Shown piece after piece: positions 1-4,975 of a stretch of DNA of 8,179 nucleotides. A program made the position numbers and the translations under genes. The stretch comes from an uncultured Candidatus Saccharibacteria bacterium (lineage in GTDB: Bacteria > Patescibacteriota > Saccharimonadia > Saccharimonadales > Saccharimonadaceae): positions 1 through 8,179 of the forward strand of contig CAMYBM010000020.1 in assembly GCA_947253995.1 (NCBI GenBank), given 5' to 3'. Position 1 is the first letter of the stretch. Every line of letters starts with the position of its first letter. A model generated the notes under the pieces. That model worked only from the letters and a program-made list of their open reading frames with translations, ran no database searches and was not told the DNA's origin.

Positions 1-520
1 AGTTTTGGTAATTGAGACTATAGATATCGTAGAATAGAGATACTCCCGGGCGAGATAACTGCAGCAGAACTATACCGAAGCAGTTCGCCGGATGGTTCGG
101 TTCTAGCAATGGCTTAGCTTTTAGCGGCAGATCAATTTCTAGTTGTAGAGTGAATAGGTCATTGTGGGTTGCCGGGTTGACAATTTGATAGGGTATACCA
201 AGCAAATTGGCTACATTAAGCCATTGTGAAAGCCAGTCTGCTGCGATATCGTTAATTGTAATTGATGTTGTGATAGCGTTGCCACCGGTAATCGTTAGAT
301 CGAGACGCGTCGGCGGTGTTAATGTAATGAGCGAAGCATCTAAAGCTTCACTAAGCCGCGCAATTAGGTCAAGCGTAGGGTTCTGTTTACCATGCTCTAA
401 GCGATTTAGGGCTGATTGGCTGGTCTTAACTTTAGCAGCTAGTGCTTGTTGGGTTAGCCCCCGTCGTTTTCGCCAGACCGTAATTAAGTTACCTAACTGT
501 TGTAAGGCGTTTGCTTGCAT
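1..520 (-). CDS. XRE-family helix-turn-helix protein with unidentified C-terminal domain (3' end beyond window)
   Basis: The frame is open from ATG at 520 to the left edge, giving 173 codons without a stop. Residues about 6-65 form a typical Cro/CI-type helix-turn-helix: LTQQALAAKV (helix 2), TSQSALNRLEHGKQNP (recognition helix and following turn), then LDLIARLSEALD. It should therefore bind DNA. After the HTH comes a domain I cannot name with confidence. The stretch TITGGNAITTSITI (76-89) loosely recalls the opening strand of the MurA/EPSP-synthase fold, and I recall HTH-MurA fusions in Saccharibacteria, but the following residues do not look like MurA, so this is only a guess. No Shine-Dalgarno is present. 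A TATAAT lies 6 nt before the ATG, implying a leaderless transcript. The gene follows the membrane-protein gene after a 24-bp gap. An open frame also exists on the opposite strand but has no family signature. Confidence 0.85.
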   Translation of the reverse strand, partial: MQANALQQLGNLITVWRKRRGLTQQALAAKVKTSQSALNRLEHGKQNPTLDLIARLSEALDASLITLTPPTRLDLTITGGNAITTSITINDIAADWLSQWLNVANLLGIPYQIVNPATHNDLFTLQLEIDLPLKAKPLLEPNHPANCFGIVLLQLSRPGVSLFYDIYSLNYQN

Positions 521-526
521 GATCTA

Positions 527-532
527 ATTATA
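527..532 (-). promoter_or_regulatory. -10 box of a leaderless promoter for the HTH gene
   Basis: Reading the minus strand, a perfect TATAAT is followed by six bases (TAGATC) and then the ATG at 520. With the usual 7-nt step from the last -10 base to +1, transcription starts at 520, the A of the ATG. No convincing -35 is seen (CTGCTA at a 17-bp spacer), and no ribosome binding site precedes the ATG. The box lies entirely in the 24-bp gap after the upstream gene. Confidence 0.6.
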
Positions 533-544
533 CTATATAAGGTA

Positions 545-964
545 TTATTTAGCAGGTGCTTTTTTGGCTGGTAGTAGGAGCGCTAATAATAACAATATAC
601 AAGATAACAGCATTAACCAACTGCCCCAACCTAGACGAACGCTGAAAAAGCTGTCGAGGCTGGCTTTCTGCGCTAATGTCACAAAGGATATAACGATAAG
701 GTCGCAGAGTAAAGTAGCCCAGGTTAAGGCACGCTTGCCTACAACGGCAGCGATTGCTAAAATTAGCGCTAATCCGGTAATGAGTTGCGCCAGGGTAATG
801 TTATTGAATAAATCGATATTGATGCTATAACCATTCAGGCTAAAATGTTTGATCAATGAGTTTAAACTAGTATGAGAGGGGTTGAGTCCAAACCAAGTAG
901 TGTTTCCGCTAGCTATGACTGCAAGGGTTGCACCAAGGACAATTAAGCGGCGAATAACGTTCAT
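545..964 (-). CDS. Small integral membrane protein of unknown function
   Basis: This is a 139-residue hydrophobic protein that I do not recognise. It has four likely transmembrane helices at about residues 5-22, 58-75, 80-98 and 112-131. A polar loop (about 23-57, with NTTWFGLNPSHTSLNS) follows the first helix, and the protein ends in a basic tail (KKAPAK). N-terminal Arg residues (IRR, 4-6) and the basic C-terminus suggest both ends are cytoplasmic, with the 23-57 loop outside. There are no catalytic motifs or known transporter signatures. The ATG at 964 is preceded by an extended -10 box ending 7 nt upstream and has no Shine-Dalgarno, so a leaderless start fits. It sits between the tRNA-Lys terminator and the HTH gene. 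The opposite-strand frame over its left half has no protein-like character. Confidence 0.75.
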   Translation of the reverse strand: MNVIRRLIVLGATLAVIASGNTTWFGLNPSHTSLNSLIKHFSLNGYSINIDLFNNITLAQLITGLALILAIAAVVGKRALTWATLLCDLIVISFVTLAQKASLDSFFSVRLGWGSWLMLLSCILLLLALLLPAKKAPAK

Positions 965-970
965 ATAATT

Positions 971-979
971 ATTATAACA
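971..979 (-). promoter_or_regulatory. Extended -10 leaderless promoter for the membrane-protein gene
   Basis: On the minus strand TGTTATAAT is a perfect extended -10 (TGnTATAAT), followed by six bases (AATTAT) and the ATG at 964. The predicted +1 is again the A of the ATG. The TG extension would compensate for the absence of a -35: the 17-bp spacer falls on the tRNA terminator hairpin. No Shine-Dalgarno is present. Confidence 0.65.
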
Positions 980-980
980 T

Positions 981-1009
981 TAAAATAAAAACAACGGCCT
1001 AAAGCCGTT
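981..1009 (-). terminator. Rho-independent terminator of tRNA-Lys
   Basis: On the minus strand, 11 nt after the tRNA CCA end, AACGGC-TTTAG-GCCGTT forms a 6-bp stem with a 5-nt loop (993-1009), followed by the T-rich tract GTTTTTATTTTA (992-981). On the plus strand no T-tract follows the hairpin, so it works only for the minus strand. The tract runs almost directly into the promoter of the next gene. Confidence 0.8.
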
Positions 1010-1020
1010 ACTATAATAAA

Positions 1021-1096
1021 TGGTGGGTTGAGAGGGGCTCGAACCCTCGACACCAGGCTTAAGAGGCCCGTGCTCTACCAACTGAGCTATCAACCC
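1021..1096 (-). tRNA. tRNA-Lys (anticodon CTT)
   Basis: A full 76-nt cloverleaf reads on the minus strand. The acceptor stem GGGTTGA pairs with TCAACCC. The D arm is GCTC/GAGC with loop AGTTGGTA. The anticodon stem CGGGC pairs with GCCTG (one G-U pair) around loop CTCTTAA, giving anticodon CTT, which decodes AAG (Lys). The variable loop is GTGTC and the T arm is GAGGG/CCCTC with loop TTCGAGC. The discriminator base is A and the 3' CCA is encoded in the DNA. A -10 box lies just upstream and a hairpin terminator just downstream, so it is transcribed as a single-gene unit. Confidence 0.97.
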
Positions 1097-1105
1097 TTAA
1101 CGAGT

Positions 1106-1111
1106 ATTATA
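1106..1111 (-). promoter_or_regulatory. -10 box of the tRNA-Lys promoter
   Basis: TATAAT on the minus strand ends 10 nt before the first tRNA base. The predicted +1 near 1099 would leave a 5' leader of only about 3 nt. No strong -35 is seen; the region where it should lie holds a pair of 8-bp direct repeats. Confidence 0.6.
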
Positions 1112-1130
1112 CTAGCACACATCTAGCACA
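1112..1130. repeat. Two 8-bp direct repeats, 11 bp apart
   Basis: CTAGCACA occurs at 1112-1119 and again at 1123-1130, a period of 11 bp, about one DNA helical turn. The pair sits upstream of both the tRNA-Lys -10 and the secreted-protein -10, where -35 boxes would be expected. It could be a binding site for an activator, or chance. Confidence 0.4.
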
Positions 1131-1142
1131 ATGTCTATAGTC

Positions 1143-1167
1143 TGTGTTATAATGCAGTTGTAACACA
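1143..1167. promoter_or_regulatory. Operator-like palindrome over the secreted-protein promoter
   Basis: The 7-bp arms TGTGTTA (1143-1149) and TAACACA (1161-1167) are perfect reverse complements separated by 11 bp. The palindrome covers the -10 box and the predicted transcription start near 1160, the usual position of a repressor site. Only the right arm would be transcribed, so it is not an RNA hairpin from this promoter. The regulator is unknown. Confidence 0.4.
1145..1153 (+). promoter_or_regulatory. Extended -10 promoter of the secreted-protein gene
   Basis: TGTTATAAT is a perfect extended -10 element. The predicted start near 1160 gives a leader of about 22 nt containing AAAAAGG (1172-1178) as ribosome binding site, 3 nt before the ATG at 1182, which is rather tight. 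No clear -35 is present (AGCACA at a 17-bp spacer). Unlike the minus-strand genes to the left, this gene has a leader and a Shine-Dalgarno. Confidence 0.6.
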
Positions 1168-1181
1168 AAATAAAAAGGCAT

Positions 1182-3014
1182 ATGATAACGAATAGTACAA
1201 AAAGTATCTGCGGCGTTGCTCTGGGCCTTATATTAACACTCTTGGGTAGTACAACTACTTTCGCGAGCGGTGGGCTTGGCTTGAATATACAGTCGCATTT
1301 GGATTTAAGTGTAACAAGTGGCATGGAAGCCGTTGCTAAGACTTCACTCGATGTTGTGTCGCCCAATCAAGGATATCGTGTAACTCTTACGTTGGCTAAC
1401 GAGAGTTTAACCAACCCGGTCACACAGGAACTTAAGCTGCCTGGTAGGGGTGATTTGCTACAGCCATTAGCGAATGATACCTGGGGATACACTACGGATC
1501 TTAGTAAAGGGTTTACTAGTAGACGTCAGCAAGAAATTATTGTGAGCAAGTCGCCGACGTCGCATCGTCAATATGATTTGTGGTATGGAGTTAAGGTAAA
1601 TCGGACGGTGCCGGGTAATTATACGGGGGCGGTTGAGTATACAATTACACCTGTGCTAGATAGTCAGCCGCAGCCTCAGCCAGGACCAAGACCTGAGCCG
1701 CGGCCTCATCCTCAGCCTCAGCCAGTAGTGCCAGTTGCTAAAGTAACTAGCGTTGAAGCTAAAGCATTACGAGCGCACAAGAGGAGTACGATAGTTGTTA
1801 AAGGTGCTAATCTACCGCTAAATAAACAAGCCCGTTTATTGGGAAAAGCTAACTTTGACTTAGTAATCAAAGCACAGAGCGCTGATAAGTTAGTGTTGGA
1901 GCTGCCTGAGACAGTCAAGCCTGGCAACTATCAGCTAACGCTAGATCAGGTATCATTATCGTCAGCCCAAAGTAACATAACAGTTTGGCCAAGCGGAGAT
2001 TGCGTATCGGGAAATAAATTTAATACTTGCAAGGTTGTTTTGCCGTCAACGATGGTTGCGGTTAGATCATTGGGCGATAATAGCTATAAGATAGTTGACC
2101 CTAAGTCTAGCGAGTTCGGTGAGTGGTATGACTATGGATCTAAGATGTGGGCTGAAGCGGTCACCTTAGATGACGGCATAGTGCCAAAGGTAGGCGCAGT
2201 TTTAAGTAAGAGACAAATTCGACATCATTGGGTGTATATACCGCGTTTTGATTACGAGGTGATGCGTCGTGATGCGGTTGATCGGCCGGCGCCAGAAGTA
2301 CCGTTTCGTTTGGTTTTTAGTAATAGTCAGCAGCAGCCTAAGCGGCCGGCACCAACTTGTTCTACGGTTAATGCAATGAAAGTTTATTATACGGATTGCA
2401 ATATTAGCCGTAAGCATAGTGATAAAATTAGTACTTGGGCGACGCACCCGAGTTTCATTCAAGACAACTCGCCTCAAGATGGCATATGGATCAGCGATGC
2501 CATCACCCCGTTTGAATCCGGCATCGTCAAAGCTAACGCTGAATCTATAAATGGGTATGTGCGGCAATACCATCAACCAGTGCATTGGGCAAACAGTTTA
2601 GAATGGGGAGGGCTGGTTTATCTATCGGATAGTAGTTATGGTGCAGGTAATTTAGAAACTCATTGCAGTAGCAGTAGTAGTACGCCATCGTGCAAAGGCC
2701 TGAATGACATGGGGGAGACTATTATAACTAGTACCATGGTAACGAAGTACGGTTTAGCTAGTATGTCAGCAGAAGCGGACGAACAATACTCGAATGGTCA
2801 GTGGCTATGGCATTGCCGTTTTGAGACTTGTGGTGGGTATGCCTTGCATGAATTATCACCAGCAATGTACGGCCGAGGTGATTTCAAACTTGAGGTTATC
2901 GGGGATGAAACTTATTGGGCAAGTCGTGTACTATTTCGTTCTATACGAAGTTGGTATCGTCAGCGTGATGGTGTGTCAATAGCCTTTCGTCTGGCTTGGC
3001 CGGTGCGGCAGTAG
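1182..3014 (+). CDS. Secreted multidomain protein with FGE/C-type-lectin-like C-terminus
   Basis: This 610-residue protein starts with a Sec signal peptide (hydrophobic core about 9-22, cleavage near TFAS/GG at 28-30). Residues about 35-158 are a beta-rich domain with WGYTTDLSK and WYGVKVNRTVPGNYTGAVEYT, a pattern I associate with extracellular proteins of Saccharibacteria and Firmicutes. A Pro-rich linker (161-181) follows, then an IPT/TIG-like Ig domain (about 186-268, with GANLPL and KPGNYQLTL). The rest (about 300-607) carries WYDYGSKMWAEAV, HHWVYIPRFDYEV, HPSF, EWGGLVYLSDSSYG, YGLASMS and a terminal IAFRLAW. This order matches surface proteins whose C-terminal fold is like the formylglycine-generating enzyme/C-type lectins. 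Eight cysteines occur as four close pairs (274/283, 393/406, 495/504, 545/550), suggesting disulfides outside the cell. There is no C-terminal anchor or LPXTG motif. Ligand and role are unknown; host-surface binding is a plausible inference. The last 74 bp overlap sufU tail to tail. Confidence 0.85.
   Translation: MITNSTKSICGVALGLILTLLGSTTTFASGGLGLNIQSHLDLSVTSGMEAVAKTSLDVVSPNQGYRVTLTLANESLTNPVTQELKLPGRGDLLQPLANDTWGYTTDLSKGFTSRRQQEIIVSKSPTSHRQYDLWYGVKVNRTVPGNYTGAVEYTITPVLDSQPQPQPGPRPEPRPHPQPQPVVPVAKVTSVEAKALRAHKRSTIVVKGANLPLNKQARLLGKANFDLVIKAQSADKLVLELPETVKPGNYQLTLDQVSLSSAQSNITVWPSGDCVSGNKFNTCKVVLPSTMVAVRSLGDNSYKIVDPKSSEFGEWYDYGSKMWAEAVTLDDGIVPKVGAVLSKRQIRHHWVYIPRFDYEVMRRDAVDRPAPEVPFRLVFSNSQQQPKRPAPTCSTVNAMKVYYTDCNISRKHSDKISTWATHPSFIQDNSPQDGIWISDAITPFESGIVKANAESINGYVRQYHQPVHWANSLEWGGLVYLSDSSYGAGNLETHCSSSSSTPSCKGLNDMGETIITSTMVTKYGLASMSAEADEQYSNGQWLWHCRFETCGGYALHELSPAMYGRGDFKLEVIGDETYWASRVLFRSIRSWYRQRDGVSIAFRLAWPVRQ
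1662..1724 (+). repeat. Degenerate Pro-rich linker repeat in the secreted protein
   Basis: A run of CAGCCT/CAGCCG-like hexamers encodes alternating Pro with Gln, Arg, Glu, Gly or His (residues 161-181). It separates the N-terminal beta domain from the Ig-like domain and probably forms a stiff extended spacer. Such hexamer repeats can change copy number by slippage in whole codons without breaking the frame. Confidence 0.7.
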
Positions 3015-3384
3015 AAGAAACTTGCAGTTGCCGCATGGCGACTTGAGCTAGCTCAAAGCAGCGTAGGCGTATAGGATTGTTGAGCAGACTGGTGCTTTCG
3101 CTGCGGGGGTATGCAGCGAGTAGCTTGGCGCTATTTGGCAGCTGGCTGAGGTCTCGACCTATCATGTAGTCAAGTAATTTTTCGGTACCAAAGTTTGCAA
3201 TAGCGCACAAACTACCGCTGGCAGCGGCGTGAACAATAGTGGTATCGGCTAACTCTAGAGATAGTACGAGGTGGTCTCCGCAAGAGTGATGATCAACTAC
3301 AGTGGTTAGAATTTGGTTGGTTGTTGGCAGTGTCGTGCGGTAGTGGGGATACTTTTGACAGTATAAGATGTCGTCTAGCAGCAC
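2941..3384 (-). CDS. sufU: SufU/IscU-type Fe-S scaffold or sulfur-acceptor protein
   Basis: This is the last gene of the suf operon. From the GTG start it has 147 residues. It has the three cysteines of the NifU-N/IscU/SufU family: SCGDH (Cys35, with Asp37), GSLCAIANFGTEKLLDYMIG (Cys60) and NPIRLRCFELA (Cys109). In SufU these bind zinc and accept sulfur from SufS; in IscU they hold the cluster. The 48 residues between the second and third Cys are close to IscU and shorter than I recall for SufU. The name is supported mainly by the neighbouring sufS and the absence of sufE. I chose GTG at 3384 because AAGGAG lies 5 nt upstream; the alternative ATG at 3402 adds six residues, has no good ribosome site and overlaps sufS by 28 bp instead of 10. 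The tail after about residue 120 is Ala/His-rich and non-conserved; it overlaps the secreted-protein gene by 74 bp. Confidence 0.87.
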   Translation of the reverse strand: MLLDDILYCQKYPHYRTTLPTTNQILTTVVDHHSCGDHLVLSLELADTTIVHAAASGSLCAIANFGTEKLLDYMIGRDLSQLPNSAKLLAAYPRSESTSLLNNPIRLRCFELAQVAMRQLQVSSTAAPAKPDERLLTHHHADDTNFV

Positions 3385-4538
3385 AATAACTCCTTGAGAC
3401 ATCTTTGATAGCTAGTGATAAAATTACGAATCTCTTCTTCGGTGGTGTAGAGGCCGAATGAAGCTCGGACTGCTCCGGCAGGTAGGTTATGTGTGTCAAA
3501 ATAGAGTTGATTGCAGAGTAACCCGCTGCGCACATTAATGCGATAACGATCGGCGAGCAAGAGAGCAATATCGTGCGGACTAGCTTTAGGGTGCGCTAAT
3601 GCGATAGCGCCACCTACTTGGTCAAGTAGGTGATTAGCGAGACCACCTGCGCGAATCTGCTCTGTGGCATAATGCGCTAGCTTTGCGTAGTGCGCCGTGA
3701 TTTTTGGCCAACCAATTTGATTTATTAAGTTGATTGTTGCGGCTAAACCTAAAATACCGGCGATATGAGGCGTCCCGGGCTCAAATTTACTAGGATCAGC
3801 GCGAAGTTGAAAAGTGTGCTGTTTAGTGTTGATTGCTTGAAAAGTTTCGCTGCCATAAAAGAGTGGGGTGAGGTGTTGTTGTAAGGCGCGCTTAATGTAG
3901 AGAACTCCGCAGCCGGTTGGCGCACCTAACTTGTGCCCGCTAAAGGCAAGGGCATCGCAGGCTAGTCGTTTAACGTCAATTGGTTGTTTAGCAATAGCTT
4001 GAGCGGCATCGACAACTACAACCCCGTTTAGTTCGTGGACTTGCTTTACAATATTAGGAAAAGTATGTTGGCGGATAGCAACGTTGTCTGCTAGTGCGTA
4101 AGAAAAAATTTTTGTATTAGGATGAATCGTAGCGGTATCGTTATAGATTAGTTGCAATTTTGCACCTGTATCGTGGGACAAGTTAGCCCAAGGTAGGTAA
4201 TTTGAATTATGTTCGTGATCAGTTATCGCAATACGGTGCCGAGTGCTAATTGTTGGTAGCAAAAAACGCGCGATATAATTGATACTAGCAGTCGTAGAGT
4301 GAGTAAAGATAATTTCGTCAGATGATGCGTTAATAAATTGAGCAATTATTTTACGAGCTGCAGTAAATTGTGCAGTAATTTCACCTGCTCGTGGATAATT
4401 CGAACGGCCAACGTTGGCGGGATTTGTATAGTAGTCAGTAAGGGTTGTGAGTGTTACGCGTGGCATTAACCCGGTAGCGGCAGAGTCGAGGTAAATTGGT
4501 CGTGGTTGATCAAAATAGGGATATTGGTCGCGCATCAT
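3375..4538 (-). CDS. sufS: Cysteine desulfurase SufS (group II, PLP enzyme)
   Basis: This 387-residue class V aminotransferase removes sulfur from L-cysteine, giving alanine and an enzyme persulfide that is passed to SufU. The family pattern is complete: YLDSAATG at the N-terminus (16-23), TDHEHNSN (107 onward), VVVDAAQAIAKQPIDV (Asp177 and Gln180 near the PLP ring), SGHKLGAPTGCGVLY with the PLP lysine Lys203, and VRSGLLCNQL with the catalytic Cys342. RASFGLYTTEEEI (358 onward) contains the substrate-carboxylate arginine. The length is a little below the usual ~405. The ATG at 4538 shares its A with the sufD stop (TAATG), and GGGAGG lies 8 nt upstream, so translation is probably coupled. A second ATG follows immediately and could also serve. 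It acts in the cytoplasm with SufBCD. Confidence 0.95.
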   Translation of the reverse strand: MMRDQYPYFDQPRPIYLDSAATGLMPRVTLTTLTDYYTNPANVGRSNYPRAGEITAQFTAARKIIAQFINASSDEIIFTHSTTASINYIARFLLPTISTRHRIAITDHEHNSNYLPWANLSHDTGAKLQLIYNDTATIHPNTKIFSYALADNVAIRQHTFPNIVKQVHELNGVVVVDAAQAIAKQPIDVKRLACDALAFSGHKLGAPTGCGVLYIKRALQQHLTPLFYGSETFQAINTKQHTFQLRADPSKFEPGTPHIAGILGLAATINLINQIGWPKITAHYAKLAHYATEQIRAGGLANHLLDQVGGAIALAHPKASPHDIALLLADRYRINVRSGLLCNQLYFDTHNLPAGAVRASFGLYTTEEEIRNFITSYQRCLKELLCC

Positions 4539-4975
4539 TATAGAATCCTCCCACCGGTTAAGTAGGGCTGACGTAAGCCGTTGAGTATGAGTTGTTCGGT
4601 CTGTTGGGGCGATAATCCACCACGGGCACAGTAGAACATCTCTTCCGCAGAGATCTGTTTGGTGCTTAGGGCATGCCCTGCCCTAACGGCGTTGTGATTG
4701 ATTTCAAGATTAGGTGCGGCTATAACGGTAGCTTGATCACGCGTAACAACATGAATTTCTAGCCAAGCATCCGACCCTGGCGCGGTACTAGCGATGGTTA
4801 TTGTGGCGTCGACTTTAACATGCGCGGTATCGCCGGCAAGGATAAGAATTTTTATGCGTGAGCGGCAGTTTGGTACAACATGGCAAAAGCGAAAACGATA
4901 AGAGCAGTTTGTTGTAGTCTCGATTAAATAACGCTGTTCAAAGTTATGCCGAATTGTTTTCGTGATATATTTCAT
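4538..4975 (-). CDS. sufD: Minimal SufD-like protein (C-terminal core only)
   Basis: This is a SufB/SufD-family protein of only 145 residues, where typical SufD has about 420. What remains is the end of the beta-helix (about 40-90) and the conserved C-terminal module: APNLEINHNAVRAGHALSTK, ISAEEMFYCARGGLSPQQTEQLILNG (about 87-133). This matches the SufD pattern with ...SHGAT..., LFYLRSRGI and A..LI..GF. His101 lies where SufD has the conserved histidine that faces the SufB cysteine at the cluster-building interface. The large N-terminal domain is missing. The gene is not a fresh fragment: ATG at 4975 overlaps the sufB stop as ATGA, AGGAG lies about 9 nt upstream, and the stop is coupled to sufS. 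It probably pairs with SufB in a reduced SufBCD scaffold. It could also be called SufB-like; its operon position favours SufD. Confidence 0.85.
   Translation of the reverse strand: MKYITKTIRHNFEQRYLIETTTNCSYRFRFCHVVPNCRSRIKILILAGDTAHVKVDATITIASTAPGSDAWLEIHVVTRDQATVIAAPNLEINHNAVRAGHALSTKQISAEEMFYCARGGLSPQQTEQLILNGLRQPYLTGGRIL

Noticed and set aside
207..527. Plus-strand open frame of 106 codons
   Set aside because: It lies opposite the XRE helix-turn-helix gene, has no family signature, and the minus-strand reading has a clear domain and promoter.
564..830. Plus-strand open frame of 88 codons
   Set aside because: It lies opposite the membrane protein; low-complexity composition and no ribosome site.
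1012..1017. Plus-strand TATAAT just before the tRNA
   Set aside because: It points into the antisense side of tRNA-Lys, has no -35 and no gene to drive; A/T-rich spacer makes chance likely.
1112..1366. Minus-strand open frame of 84 codons
   Set aside because: It covers the start of the secreted-protein gene and runs into the tRNA promoter region; no protein-like motifs.
2202..2585. Minus-strand open frame of 127 codons inside the secreted-protein gene
   Set aside because: The plus-strand reading carries recognisable domain motifs throughout (WVYIPRF, EWGGLVYLS), and the minus frame has none.
3293..3568. Minus-strand open frame of 91 codons across the sufS/sufU junction
   Set aside because: It is an alternative frame of sufS and sufU, both of which have intact catalytic residues.
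4538..4975. Short sufD as a frameshifted or decaying pseudogene
   Set aside because: Start and stop are both coupled to neighbours, the ribosome site is good, and the preserved residues are the functionally important ones; no leftover SufD N-terminal sequence is found in other frames nearby.
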